A stretch of DNA of 23,737 nucleotides from the NCBI GenBank assembly GCA_020631575.1, contig JAHDGX010000012.1:1-23737 (forward strand), read 5' to 3'. The translations under genes and the position numbers were made by a program. This document shows positions 8,717 through 17,198 of this stretch, in pieces. The notes under the pieces were generated by a model, which searched no databases, was not told where the DNA came from, and saw only the letters and a list, made by a program, of their open reading frames with translations. Origin of the DNA: Candidatus Altimarinota bacterium. Its GTDB lineage: Bacteria > Patescibacteriota > Gracilibacteria > BD1-5 > UBA6164. Each line of letters starts with the position of its first letter. Within the stretch, counting starts at the first letter, position 1.

Positions 8717-8752
8717 AAAAAAGTAATTCTTAAATTTAGGAGTTACTTTTTT
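8717..8752 (+). terminator. Rho-independent terminator of the hypothetical gene
   Basis: A long A-rich/T-rich stem: AAAAAAGTAATTCT pairs with GGAGTTACTTTTTT (with two or three G-U pairs), ending in a T-run. It lies 20 nt after the stop codon. Confidence 0.75.
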
Positions 8753-8777
8753 ATCGTAAAAAACCAGAAAAAATGTT

Positions 8778-8805
8778 TTGACAATCTGTAAATATTTCAT
8801 AGAAT
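8778..8805 (+). promoter_or_regulatory. Promoter of the ribosomal protein operon
   Basis: TTGACA at 8778-8783 and TAGAAT at 8800-8805, separated by 16 nt. A perfect -35 makes this the strongest promoter in the window. It sits between the terminator at 8717-8752 and the structured leader of rplC. Confidence 0.7.
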
Positions 8806-8820
8806 CACGTGGCTTTAAGA

Positions 8821-8896
8821 AATTTCCCCTCACTTTAGTGGGAAAAGAAGAGGTTACGTTAAACTGTTTTCACCTGGTGGAAATAAGTTTAACCTC
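8821..8896 (+). promoter_or_regulatory. Structured 5' leader of the ribosomal protein operon
   Basis: Two hairpins precede rplC. One uses TTTCC/GGAAA (8823-8827 / 8841-8845) stacked on CACT/AGTG. The other is longer: GTTAAAC/GTTTAAC (8858-8864 / 8887-8893) around TTTTCAC/GTGGAAA (8867-8873 / 8877-8883), with a possible GAGG/CCTC extension. No T-run follows, so it is not a terminator. In other bacteria leaders of this operon bind a ribosomal protein (L4 in E. coli); a similar autogenous control site is inferred here, not shown. Confidence 0.5.
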
Positions 8897-8925
8897 TAGC
8901 TTTATTTTTATAAAAAATATTTGAA

Positions 8926-9528
8926 ATGGCTGGATTGCTTGCTCGAAAAATCGAGATGACAAGAGTTATAAAGGGTGACAAGTTCGTTCCTGTTACACTT
9001 TTAGAAATCCCAAAAATGCAAGTTGTTGGTTATAAAACAGCTGAAAAAGATGGGTACAGCGCTATCATAGTTGGTATTGCTGGGAAAGATGAAGCAAAAC
9101 TTGCGAAAGGAAAAGCTTCACTCAATCCAAGAATGTTCTCTGTAGTAAAGGAGTTTCACATTTCTCAGGATGCTGAAGGGCAAAAAGAAATAGGAAGTGA
9201 AGTTGGTTTTGCTGATCTAGAAGGTGTTGAAATGGTTTCACTTACTGGAGTTTCAAAGGGTCGAGGATTTTCGGGTGCAATGAAGAGACATAACTTCCAC
9301 GGTGGTCCTGGAGGACACGGTTCAAAATTCCATAGAGCTCTTGGTTCTATCGGTAACAGAAAGCCTACAAGAACCCATAAAGGGAAAAAGATGCACGGTC
9401 ACTATGGTGTTGATAAAAAGACACTTAGAGATGTGCCTCTCGAGATTGTAAACCAATCAGCTGGAATTATCTGAGTTCGAGGACCAGTTCCTGGAGCAAG
9501 AAATTCTCTTATTGAAATTTACCTTTAA
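8926..9528 (+). CDS. rplC: Ribosomal protein L3 (uL3)
   Basis: A 200-aa protein of the large subunit, near the peptidyl-transferase centre and an early assembly initiator. The N-terminus (MAGLLARKIEMTRV) is the standard L3 start. SKGRGFSGAMKRHNFHGGPGGHGSKFHRALGSIG is the diagnostic long internal loop, and the tail is VRGPVPGARNSLIEIYL. One TGA, in the stretch ...AGIIGVRG, is read as Gly. It is the first gene of the operon: rpsJ (S10), which usually precedes it, is missing here. There is no Shine-Dalgarno; the bases before ATG are AATATTTGAA. Confidence 0.98.
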
Positions 9529-9547
9529 TTACTAACTACATTAAAAA

Positions 9548-10171
9548 ATGAATACGAAAGTATACGACCTGAAATGAAAAGAAACAGGTTCAGCAACTCT
9601 GAGTAAAGATGTTTTTGGTCTAGAGGTAAATGAAGACCTAATTCACAGAGCCCTTATTCTTCAACTTGCGAATGCAAGAGTGGCAATTGCTCACACGAAG
9701 ACAAGAGGTGAAAGAAGAGGTTCTACAAGAAAACTTTTCAGACAAAAAGGAACAGGGAGAGCGAGAATGGGTTCAAACAGATCACCAATTAGAAAAAAAG
9801 GTTGAGTGGCATTTGGTCCAAGAAATGATAGAAACTTTACACTTTCTATGAATAGAAAAGAAAGACAAAAAGCTCTTTTCTGTGTACTCTCATCAAAAGT
9901 AAAAAATAAACAACTTGTTGTTGTGAAGACTCTTGAAATGAAAGAAGCAAAAACAAAAGCAATGAACGCAGTAATGCAAGCTCTTCCACTCGGAAAGACA
10001 GCTCTCGTTGCACTTGCTGAGAAAAATGAAAATATCGAAAGATCTATTTCTAATCTCAAAACAGTGAAATATGTACAAGCTGCATATCTCAACATGGCAG
10101 ACCTTCTAAAATATGAATCACTCATACTTACAGAAGACTCACTCAAACAAGTTAACGCTCTCGCAGCATAA
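9548..10171 (+). CDS. rplD: Ribosomal protein L4 (uL4)
   Basis: A 207-aa large-subunit protein lining the exit tunnel and, in many bacteria, the autorepressor of this operon. Diagnostic segments are NARVAIAHTKTRGERRGSTRKLFRQKGTGRARMGSNRSP (the tunnel loop) and KKGGVAFGPRNDRNF, where TGA encodes the conserved second Gly of GG.xFGP. A second TGA is at residue 10. Length is typical. It begins 19 nt after rplC with an A-rich leader and no Shine-Dalgarno. Confidence 0.98.
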
Positions 10172-10191
10172 TTATTATTTATTACTCGATC

Positions 10192-10488
10192 ATGAGACTA
10201 TATAAAATACTCCAGAAACCTATAGTAACAGAAAAGACTGCAAATATGCAGATCTCAAAACCAAGATATGGTTTCACTGTTGCTCCAGACGCTACAAAGA
10301 TAGATGTAAAGATGGCTATCAAAGAACTCTACGGTGTAGAAGTAGCTGATGTAAATATCCTCAATGCTAGACAAAAGTTTAAAAGAGGAAGAAAAACAAA
10401 ACACCAAATAAAGAGAAGAGCTGAAAGAAAAGCTTACGTTACTTTAAAAAATGCAAAAGATACACTCGATGTAACACTTGTAAAATAA
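10192..10488 (+). CDS. rplW: Ribosomal protein L23 (uL23)
   Basis: A 98-aa protein at the exit of the nascent-chain tunnel, the docking point for trigger factor and SRP. It shows the family start ...LQKPIVTEKT, the middle YGFTVAPDATKIDVKMAIKELYGVEVADVNI and the basic extended loop (RQKFKRGRKTKHQIKRRAERKAYVTL). It has no in-frame TGA. Spacing from rplD is 20 nt. Confidence 0.98.
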   Translation: MRLYKILQKPIVTEKTANMQISKPRYGFTVAPDATKIDVKMAIKELYGVEVADVNILNARQKFKRGRKTKHQIKRRAERKAYVTLKNAKDTLDVTLVK

Positions 10489-10518
10489 TAACAAAGATTT
10501 ATATCTAAATATTAACCA

Positions 10519-11364
10519 ATGGGACTTAAAAAATTTAAACCAACTACTCCGGGTCGAAGAGGAATGACAGGTATAGACTACAGTGATCTCACTGTATCTG
10601 CTCCAAATAAATCTCTTACAACAACTCTTAAAAAGAGTGCTGGGAGAAATAATACAGGGAGAATTACTATCAGACATAAGGGATCAGGTCATGCTAAAAA
10701 ATATAGACTTGTAGATTTCTACATGACAGATAAAAAAGACATTCCTGCAAAAATTGAAACTATTGAATATGATCCATATAGATCAGCATTCATTGCTCTT
10801 GCATGTTATGCTGATGGTGAAAGAAGATATGTTCTTGCTCACGGAGAAGTAAAAGTTGGTGACAGTATTCTCACAAGTGAAAAAGGAGAACTTGTCTCAG
10901 GTAATAGAATGGAGATAGGAAATATCCCAGTTTGACTCAAAGTTCATAACTTAGAAATGATAGTTGGACAAGGTGCTTCAAGTGTAAGATCTGCTGGATC
11001 TTCTGCTCAAGTCTTTTCTCAAGAAGGTGAGTATACTCAAGTAAAACTTCCATCAGGGGAAATTAGACTCGTTCATAAAAAATGTTTCGCAACTCTTGGA
11101 AGAGTTTCAAATCCTGATCATAACCAAGTAACTATTGGTAAGGCTGGTAGATCAAGATGGATGGGGAAGAGACCTACTGTAAGAGGTAAGGCTATGAACC
11201 CAGTTGATCATCCACATGGTGGTTGAGAAGGGAGAAGTCCAATTGGTATGAAGGCTCCAAAGACTCCATGGGGGAAAGTTGCACTTGGGAAGAAAACAAG
11301 AAGTAGAAAGAAAACAACATCAAAATGGATTCTCAAAACGAGAAAAGGGAAACTCATGATCTAA
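10519..11364 (+). CDS. rplB: Ribosomal protein L2 (uL2)
   Basis: A 281-aa large-subunit protein needed for subunit association and the peptidyl-transferase centre. Key segments: the GLKKFKPTTPGRRGMT start, the central NIPVGLKVHN and IVGQGASSVRSAGSSAQ stretches, and C-terminal NPVDHPHGGGEGRSPIG, where TGA encodes the third Gly of the invariant HPHGGGEG. Only 2 of roughly 36 glycines are TGA, against 15 of 21 in the EamA gene at 1564. A standard-code reading would give three separate fragments. Confidence 0.98.
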
Positions 11365-11394
11365 TTATACACTTTATTTAATAGAAATCGTCTT

Positions 11395-11661
11395 ATGACA
11401 AGAAGTTTAAAAAAATGACCTTACATCTACGATAGACTCGTAAAGAAAGTTGAAAAGCTGAACGAGACTGGAAAAAAGACTGTAATTAAAACATGGTCAA
11501 GAACATGTACTATTATCCCTGAGTTTGTTGGACACACATTTGGTGTTCATAACGGAAAAGCTCATACTCCAGTATTCGTTACTGAAGATATGGTTGGTCA
11601 CAAACTCGGTGAATTCTCAACTACGAGAACATTTAGAGGACATGCTGGAGCAAGAAAATAA
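11395..11661 (+). CDS. rpsS: Ribosomal protein S19 (uS19)
   Basis: An 88-aa small-subunit head protein contacting S13 and the A-site finger. It reads MTRSLKKGPYIYDRLVKKV, with the invariant KKGP glycine encoded by TGA, then IKTWSRTCTIIPEFVGHTFGVHNGKAHTPVFVTEDMVGHKLGEFSTTRTFRGH. This is an almost textbook S19 and one of the clearest proofs of TGA as glycine. Length normal. Confidence 0.98.
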
Positions 11662-11690
11662 TATATTATTTATAAATTAGTTAGATCGTC

Positions 11691-12017
11691 ATGAAAGCAA
11701 ATGCTAAAAACATTCGAATCTCACCAAAGAAACTCAGAGTAGTTGCAGAGGTAGTAAGAGGTATGGATGCTGGAGAAGCTCTTAAGTTTCTCAAATTCGC
11801 TCCTAAGAAAGGTGCAGACCTCCTATATAAGGTTGTACATGCAGCTGTAAATAATGCAGTTCATAATGATTCACAAAAAGCAGAAGATTTAAGAATCGAT
11901 ACACTTATTGTGACGAAAGGAATTGTATACAAAAGAGGAAGACCGGTTTCAAGAGGGAGAATGCATCCTATATTGAAAAGAACTTCTAACGTAAAGTTAG
12001 AACTTCAAGCAAAATAA
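11691..12017 (+). CDS. rplV: Ribosomal protein L22 (uL22)
   Basis: A 108-aa large-subunit protein with its beta-hairpin in the exit tunnel. The family pattern is clear: NIRISPKKLRVVAEVVRGMDAGEALKFLKFAPKKGADLLYKVVHAAVNNAVHN, then GRPVSRGRMHPILKRTSNVKL (the tunnel hairpin). No TGA in frame. It is followed by an unusually long 102-nt gap before rpsC. Confidence 0.98.
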   Translation: MKANAKNIRISPKKLRVVAEVVRGMDAGEALKFLKFAPKKGADLLYKVVHAAVNNAVHNDSQKAEDLRIDTLIVTKGIVYKRGRPVSRGRMHPILKRTSNVKLELQAK

Positions 12018-12119
12018 AAAAGTACTGCCTGAGCTATAGCAGTAAGCAATTTATAGCAGAGTGTTACCCGGGATTATCCTAGACCACTATAAAGAATTTT
12101 AAACTATAATTTAGAATCC
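12018..12119 (+). promoter_or_regulatory. Unusual long spacer between rplV and rpsC
   Basis: Most spacers in this operon are 14-63 nt and very AT-rich. This one is 102 nt and richer in G and C. It contains an 8-bp direct repeat TATAGCAG (12035-12042 and 12052-12059), a hairpin ACTGC/GCAGT (12024-12028 / 12038-12042) and a CCCGGG block at about 12068-12073. No ORF, strong terminator or consensus promoter was seen. It may be a control or processing site inside the operon; that is inference. Confidence 0.45.
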
Positions 12120-12770
12120 ATGTGACATAAAGTTAGTCCAATAGCATTTAGACTCCCATATATCGTAAACTGGAAATCATCATGGTATGGTGATAAAAAG
12201 ACATATAGAGACGCTCTCTCTCATGATATAAAAGTAAGAGAACTTCTTGATGCTCAGCTTACGGGAATTCCAGTTGGAGATATTCTTATCTCAAAAAATG
12301 AGGAAAGTACTGTTATTGATATTTTCACTTCAAAAGCTTCACTCATTCTTGGTAAAACAGGAGAACAAGTAGAAGAAATGAAAACAAAGCTTCAAAACAA
12401 ATTTGGTGGAAAATTCGTTATTAACGTAAAAGAAATCAAACAGCCAGATACAAATGCAAAAATAGTTGCTTTCTCAGTAGCTAACCAGATAGAAAAAAGA
12501 ATGCCATATAAAAGAGCAATTAAACAAGCTCTTGCAAAAGCAATGGAAAAAGGAGCTCAAGGGATAAAGATCAAAGTTGGAGGGAGATTAAATGGAGCTG
12601 AAATTGCGAGAAAGGAAACATTTAAAGAAGGGAATATCCCAACTCAAACTATTAGATCAAATATTGATTATACTACGATGAGAGCAGAGACTGTATACGG
12701 TACAATTGGACTCAAAGTATGGATCTATAAGGGAGATATCTACAAAAAAAATAAAAAACTTGACTCTTAG
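12120..12770 (+). CDS. rpsC: Ribosomal protein S3 (uS3)
   Basis: A 216-aa small-subunit protein at the mRNA entrance. It starts MGHKVSPIAFRL; the Gly at position 2 is TGA directly after ATG. The KH domain carries LILGKTGEQVEEM (GKTG at residues 78-81), and the C-terminal half has KRAIKQALAKAMEKGAQGIKIKVGGRLNGAEIARKE and the TTMRAETVYGTIGLKVWIYKG ending, all diagnostic. It ends with TAG, one of only two TAG stops in the window. Starting at the next Met would delete the entire N-terminal domain, so ATG-TGA is the start. Confidence 0.97.
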
Positions 12771-12799
12771 GGAATATTTATATACTAACTTGGCTTACA

Positions 12800-13204
12800 A
12801 TGTTACAACCAAAGAAAACCAAATATAGAAAACCAATGCGAGGACGTCTCAAAGGTAGTGCTACCAGAGGGGCAGAAATAGCATTTGGTGATTACGCTTT
12901 AAAGGCTACGACAAGAGGATTTATAACTTCTCGTCAAATAGAATCAGCTAGAAGAGCAATGGTACGTTATATTAAAAGAGGTGGAAAAATCTGGATTAGA
13001 GTTTTCCCTGATAAAGCTTATACAGCTAAACCTCTTGAAGTACCTATGGGTTGAGGTAAATGATCTGTGGAAATGTATAGGGCTCCTGTAAAACCTGGTA
13101 GAATACTCTTCGAAATGACGTGAGTAGAACCAGAAGTTGCAAGGGAAGCTTTCACGCTGGCTGCTTACAAACTTCCAGTGAAGACAAAAATTATAGTTGA
13201 TTAA
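12800..13204 (+). CDS. rplP: Ribosomal protein L16 (uL16)
   Basis: A 134-aa large-subunit protein helping to place the A-site tRNA. Diagnostic: LQPKKTKYRKPMRGR, RGFITSRQIESARRAMVRYIKRGGKIWIRVFPDK, then PMGGGKGSVEMYRAPVKPGRILFEM. Three TGA codons occur; the one before S-V-E falls on the invariant Gly of the GKG motif. Length typical. The stop is 10 nt before rpmC. Confidence 0.98.
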
Positions 13205-13214
13205 TTGTAAAGAC

Positions 13215-13427
13215 ATGAAAGAAATAAAAGATCTTAAAATGAAATCTTCAGACGCTATAAGAAAATTATCAGCAGAAAAAATCACTGAAGAAATTAAGAC
13301 AGCTGAAAAAACACTCTTCACATTAAGAATGAAGCTAGCTGTAGGAGAAGTTAAACAAACTCACCTTATAAAAGCAATGAGAAGATATGTAGCTTCTCTC
13401 AAAACAATCGCTACACAAACTAAATAA
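13215..13427 (+). CDS. rpmC: Ribosomal protein L29 (uL29)
   Basis: A 70-aa helical hairpin protein at the exit tunnel. It reads MKEIKDLKMKSSDAIRKLSAEKITEEI then TLFTLRMKLAVGEVKQTHLIKAMRRYVASLKTI, matching the L29 pattern ([31 protein letters not shown]). ATG at 13215 was chosen because the in-frame TTG at 13197 overlaps the end of rplP and gives a non-L29-like extension. No TGA in frame. Confidence 0.95.
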   Translation: MKEIKDLKMKSSDAIRKLSAEKITEEIKTAEKTLFTLRMKLAVGEVKQTHLIKAMRRYVASLKTIATQTK

Positions 13428-13448
13428 TTTACCAGAAAGTTTATAAAT

Positions 13449-13673
13449 ATGAGAACTATCACAGGAACAGTCGTAAGTAATAAGATGGATAAAACTATCG
13501 TAGTATCAGTTGATACTTACAAAAGTCACCCAAAATATCATAAAAAATATAAAGTGACAAAAAAGTTTTATGCTCACGATGAAAACAATACAGCTAATGT
13601 TGGAGACACAGTAACTATTAACGAATCTCGTCCTCTTTCAAAGAGTAAAAGATGGGTTCTAAACGCAGCATAA
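13449..13673 (+). CDS. rpsQ: Ribosomal protein S17 (uS17)
   Basis: A 74-aa OB-fold protein binding 16S rRNA in the small subunit. GTVVSNKMDKTIVVSVDTYKSHPKYHKKYKVTKKFYAHDENNTANVGDTVTINESRPLSKSKRWVL is the standard S17 pattern. It is at the short end of the family because the tail after WVL is only two residues. No TGA in frame. Confidence 0.97.
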   Translation: MRTITGTVVSNKMDKTIVVSVDTYKSHPKYHKKYKVTKKFYAHDENNTANVGDTVTINESRPLSKSKRWVLNAA

Positions 13674-13709
13674 GTTAAATATTTTTAAAGACTAAAGTTA
13701 TAATTTATT

Positions 13710-14078
13710 ATGATACAAACGGAAACAAGGCTCGCTGTTACAGATAACTCTGGAGCAAAAGAAGTTCTTTGTATTAAAGTACTCGGAGGATCTCATAGAA
13801 GATACGCATCAATAGGTGATGTTATAGTATGTTCTGTAAAAAAAGCTTCACCGGACGGAACTATTAAAAAGAAAAAAGTAGTAAAAGCTGTAGTTGTAAG
13901 AACTGCAAAAGAAGTGAAGAGAGATGATGGAAGTTATGTTAGATTTGATGATAACGCATGTGTGATCATCTGAGATGATGGACAGCCAAGAGGAACTCGT
14001 ATTTTCGGTCCAGTTGCTCGTGAATTAAAAGGAAAAGGGTACAATAAGATTGTATCTCTCGCACCAGAAGTTTTATAA
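13710..14078 (+). CDS. rplN: Ribosomal protein L14 (uL14)
   Basis: A 122-aa protein, exactly the usual length, near the factor-binding site of the 50S subunit. It starts MIQTETRLAVTDNSGAKEVLCIKVLGGSHRRYA, has KKKKVVKAVVVRTAKEVKRDDGSYVRFDDNACVII and ends PRGTRIFGPVARELKGKGYNKIVSLAPEVL. One TGA, at the start of the variable GDDGQ turn, is read as Gly. Confidence 0.98.
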
Positions 14079-14083
14079 TTATT

Positions 14084-14440
14084 ATGAGAAATACTATGAA
14101 AATTAGATCTTGAGATACGGTTGCGGTAATCGCAGGGAAAGATAAATGAAAAAAAGGAAAAGTATTAAAAGCTCTTCCAGAATCTGGAAAAGTTCTTGTA
14201 GAAGGAATAAATGTTGTAACAAGACATATCAAAAAACAAGGAACAAATCCAGGACAAATTATTAAAATGGAGAAAGTAATAGACGCTTCTAATGTAATGC
14301 TTGTATGTCCTTTTACAGAAAAACCTACAAGAGTTGGATACGTAATGATTGAAGAAAAAGGAGTAAATAAAAAATTCAGATTTTCGAAAAAAGCTGTAAA
14401 GGAAAATAAAAAGGCTGCAAAAGATTGTATTATTAAATAA
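14084..14440 (+). CDS. rplX: Ribosomal protein L24 (uL24)
   Basis: A 118-aa KOW-domain protein that starts 50S assembly. IRSGDTVAVIAGKDKGKKGKVLKALPESGKVLVEGINVVTRHIKK is the KOW core. TGA encodes both the Gly of SGD and the second Gly of GKDKG, two strongly conserved positions. The start could be ATG 14084, or ATG 14096 giving 114 aa; 14084 leaves only 5 nt after rplN. The C-terminal tail (about residues 95-118) is Lys-rich and longer than in many species. Confidence 0.96.
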
Positions 14441-14454
14441 TTATTTCATTCCAG

Positions 14455-14994
14455 ATGACACTAAAAGATACATATAAAAAAGAGATTGCTGCAAAACTGC
14501 AAAAAGATCTCGGATGTAAAAATATTATGGAAGTTCCTAAACTAGAAAAAGTAGTTCTAAATATGGGAATTGGTACATATATAAGAAGTGGTAATAAAGA
14601 CTACTCAGTACTCCAAGAGCATTTAGCGCTTATCTCTGGACAGGCTCCAGTAGTAAAAAATGCTAAAAAAGCAATATCTAACTTTAAGCTCAGAGCTGGT
14701 ATGCCAGTTGGACTTACTGTAACGCTGAGAGGAGATAACATGTATAACTTCTTAGAAAAACTCGTAAACATAGTTCTTCCAAGAGTGAGAGACTTTCGAG
14801 GTATAAGTTCTAAATCATTTGATAGTGAAGGAAATTATAACTTTGGAATAAAAGAACATACTATTTTTCCAGAAGTTCCACAAGATGATGTTGTAAAAAA
14901 CCACGGTCTTCAGATCACAGTTAAAACTACAGCAAAATCAGCAGATGCTGGTAGAGCACTTCTTACTGAAATGGGTTTCCCATTTACAAAGTAA
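14455..14994 (+). CDS. rplE: Ribosomal protein L5 (uL5)
   Basis: A 179-aa protein of the central protuberance binding 5S rRNA. Family segments: NIMEVPKLEKVVLNMGIG, QAPVVKNAKKAISNFKLRAGMPVGLTVTLRG, VLPRVRDFRGISSKSFDSEGNYNFGIKEHTIFPEV and the tail TVKTTAKSADAGRALLTEMGFPF. Length normal. It is readable in the standard code because it contains no TGA. Spacing from rplX is 14 nt. Confidence 0.98.
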   Translation: MTLKDTYKKEIAAKLQKDLGCKNIMEVPKLEKVVLNMGIGTYIRSGNKDYSVLQEHLALISGQAPVVKNAKKAISNFKLRAGMPVGLTVTLRGDNMYNFLEKLVNIVLPRVRDFRGISSKSFDSEGNYNFGIKEHTIFPEVPQDDVVKNHGLQITVKTTAKSADAGRALLTEMGFPFTK

Positions 14995-15018
14995 TATTAC
15001 TTTTTTAAAAAATTACAA

Positions 15019-15243
15019 GTGGCTAGAAAATCAAAGATTGCAAAATCTCAAAAACTGAAAATCAAATTCCTCAGAGCAATAACTGATGGGAGAAAACCAT
15101 TAGAAGCAACAAAAGTATTTAACTGTTGTGGAGTATGTGGAAGAACCAGAGGATATCTAGGAAAGTATGGAATTTGTAGAATTTGTTTTAGAGAAAAAGC
15201 AAATGCTGGTGAACTTCCAGGAGTTAGAAAATCAAGTTGGTAA
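15019..15243 (+). CDS. rpsN: Ribosomal protein S14, zinc-binding type (uS14)
   Basis: A 74-aa small-subunit head protein. The zinc knuckle is C37-x2-C40-x12-C53-x2-C56, with the family sequence GRTRGYLGKYGICRICFRE and the tail ELPGVRKSSW. It is longer at the N-terminus than the usual 61-aa zinc form (ARKSKIAKSQKLKIKFLRA...). It starts with GTG, the only non-ATG start assigned in the window; no in-frame ATG lies nearby upstream. No TGA in frame. Confidence 0.96.
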   Translation: MARKSKIAKSQKLKIKFLRAITDGRKPLEATKVFNCCGVCGRTRGYLGKYGICRICFREKANAGELPGVRKSSW

Positions 15244-15285
15244 TAGAAAATTGTTTATACGTTTTAGTTTCATAAAAATTGTCAT

Positions 15286-15681
15286 ATGATAATGGATCCG
15301 ATAGGAGATTTACTCACAAGAATTAGAAATGCTTACCTTGCTAGAAAAGAGGAAATGAACATACCATATTCTAGAATTAAGGCTGATATACTCAAGATTC
15401 TTAAGAAAAATAAATACATCTCAGATTATTCTGAAAACGACCTTGGTGGAGGAAAAAAAGACCTTACTGTTGTGCTTAACGACGTAAGAAAAACACTTAC
15501 TATTCCAACATTTAAGAGAATATCAAGACCAGGACAAAGAATTTACCTTGGTTCAGGTGATATAAGAAAATCTAGAAATGGAAAAGGTATCTATATTGTA
15601 TCGACTCCTAAATGAGTAGTTACAGGATACGAAGCGAGAAGCTTAAATGTAGGTGGTGAACTTCTTTGTGAAGTATACTAA
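15286..15681 (+). CDS. rpsH: Ribosomal protein S8 (uS8)
   Basis: A 131-aa small-subunit protein binding the central domain of 16S rRNA. MDPIGDLLTRIRNAYLARKEEMNIPYSRIKADILKILKKNKYI is diagnostic, as is RPGQRIYLGSGDI and the C-terminus STPKGVVTGYEARSLNVGGELLCEVY. TGA encodes the conserved Gly of the S/T-x-K-G motif. In many bacteria S8 represses the spc part of this operon. An inverted repeat follows in the 63-nt gap before rplF. Confidence 0.98.
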
Positions 15682-15700
15682 GCTATAAAATTAATGCAGA

Positions 15701-15714
15701 CATGCATTTGCATG
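15701..15714 (+). repeat. Short inverted repeat between rpsH and rplF
   Basis: CATGCA-TT-TGCATG, a perfect 6-bp inverted repeat in the 63-nt gap. It could be a small mRNA hairpin or protein-binding site. There is no T-run directly behind it, so it is not a terminator. Confidence 0.4.
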
Positions 15715-15744
15715 ATCGTAATTTATATACAAATATTTTAAAAA

Positions 15745-16284
15745 ATGTCTAGAATAGGAAAACTTCCAGTTGCAATCCCTGAAAAGGTTGAAGTAAAGAT
15801 TACTGGAAACAATGTAGAAGTGAAATGAGAAAAAGGAACTCTTAACTTTGAATTCTCAAATACAGTTGCTGTTTCAGTTGAAGAAGGAAATGTAATTGTT
15901 TCTAAACTCAGTGATGATGGGAAAGCCTTATGGTGAACTACAAGAGCTGTTATAGCAAATATGGTTGAAGGAGTATCAGCTGGATATACTAAATCTCTTG
16001 AAATAAATGGGGTAGGGTATAAATTTGAAGTACAATGACAAAAACTAGTACTTTCTATTGGATATTCTCATAAAGTAGAGATGGAAGTCCCAAGTGATCT
16101 AAAAATTGCTATGGATGAAAAACTCAAAAACGTAATCCACGTTTCTGGAATAGATAAACAAAGAGTATGACAATTTGCATCAAAAGTGAAAGCAAAGAAG
16201 AAACCAGAACCATATAAAGGGAAAGGTATAAAATACGTAGGAGAATATGTAAGAAGAAAAGCTGGTAAAACAGGTGCAAAATAA
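15745..16284 (+). CDS. rplF: Ribosomal protein L6 (uL6)
   Basis: A 179-aa protein by the factor-binding site of the 50S subunit. It starts MSRIGKLPVAIPEKVEVKI and contains the second-domain motif NGVGYKFEVQGQKLVLSIGYSHKVEMEVP. The C-terminus is VGQFASKVKAKKKPEPYKGKGIKYVGEYVRRKAGKT, the L6 signature. Four TGA codons are in frame, two of them on conserved glycines (VQGQKL and VGQFA), the most TGA of any ribosomal gene here. Confidence 0.98.
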
Positions 16285-16316
16285 TAAATATAACTTTTAA
16301 AATATAAGCATTAGCT

Positions 16317-16661
16317 ATGTTACAAAAACAATTAAATAGACTGAGAAGAAAAGCGAGAGTAAGATCTCAAATTTCAGGAAGTGCTTCAAGACCAAGACTT
16401 AGCATCTTTAGAAGTACATCACATATTTCTGCTCAACTTATTGATGATCAGACTGGGAAAACTCTCTGAAGTGCATCAGATCTAAAAAAAGGAGCTAAAG
16501 GAACAAAAACTGAGTCAGCAGCAATAGTAGGAGCTGAGATAGCAAAAGTTGCAAAATGATTAAAGATAGAGGAAATAGTCTTCGATAGAGGTTGATTCTC
16601 ATATCATGGAAGAGTGAAGGCACTTGCAGACGCAGCAAGAGAAGGAGGACTAAAATTTTAA
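16317..16661 (+). CDS. rplR: Ribosomal protein L18 (uL18)
   Basis: A 114-aa 5S rRNA-binding protein. RLRRKARVRSQISGSASRPRLSIFRSTSHISAQLIDDQTGKTL is the standard N-terminal pattern; EEIVFDRGGFSYHGRVKALADAAREGGLKF is the C-terminal signature, with TGA encoding the second Gly of DRGGF. Three TGA codons in all. Length typical. Confidence 0.98.
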
Positions 16662-16682
16662 TTACTTTTTATACTAGTATTT

Positions 16683-17165
16683 ATGGCATTCGAAGGAAAA
16701 AGAAATCCACGTAAAGGAGGAAGAGACAATTTCAAACCAAAGAAAGAGTTCAGAGAAGAACTTTTGGCTATCGACCGAGTAACAAGAGTTACTGCAGGTG
16801 GGAGACAACTCAGATTTAGAGCTGTTATGGTTATCTGAGATGGAAAAGGAAGAGTTGGACTTGGAACAGGAAAAAGTTGGGAAGTAGTAGATGCTATTGC
16901 TAAGGCAATTGCAAATGCGAAAAAACACCTTATTACTGTTAAAATGGAAAACGGAACTGTACCATACGATCTTACTGCGAAATTTAAAGCAGCTAAAATT
17001 ATGGTTCATCCAGCTTCAAAGGGTACTGGAATCATTGCTGGTGGTTCAGCCAGAAAAGTATTATCTGTAGCTGGTTACAGTGATATTCTTGCAAAAAGAT
17101 ATGGTTCTTCTAACCTTCTAAATAACGCAAAAGCAACTATTAAAGCACTCAGCAGCTTTAAATAA
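16683..17165 (+). CDS. rpsE: Ribosomal protein S5 (uS5)
   Basis: A 160-aa protein involved in decoding accuracy and mRNA unwinding. It has a basic N-terminus, RVTRVTAGGRQLRFRAVMVIGDGKGRVGLGTGKSWEVVDAIAKAIANAKK and MVHPASKGTGIIAGGSARKVLSVAGYSDILAKRYGSSN. TGA encodes the Gly of VIGDGKG, invariant in the family. The next gene is rplO: the usual rpmD (L30) between them is absent. Confidence 0.98.
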
Positions 17166-17198
17166 TAGACAATAAAAATCTAACTGATAAAAAGTATT

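Noticed and set aside
13197..13214. TTG start giving an extended L29
   Set aside because: It overlaps the end of rplP and the added residues do not fit L29; ATG at 13215 does.
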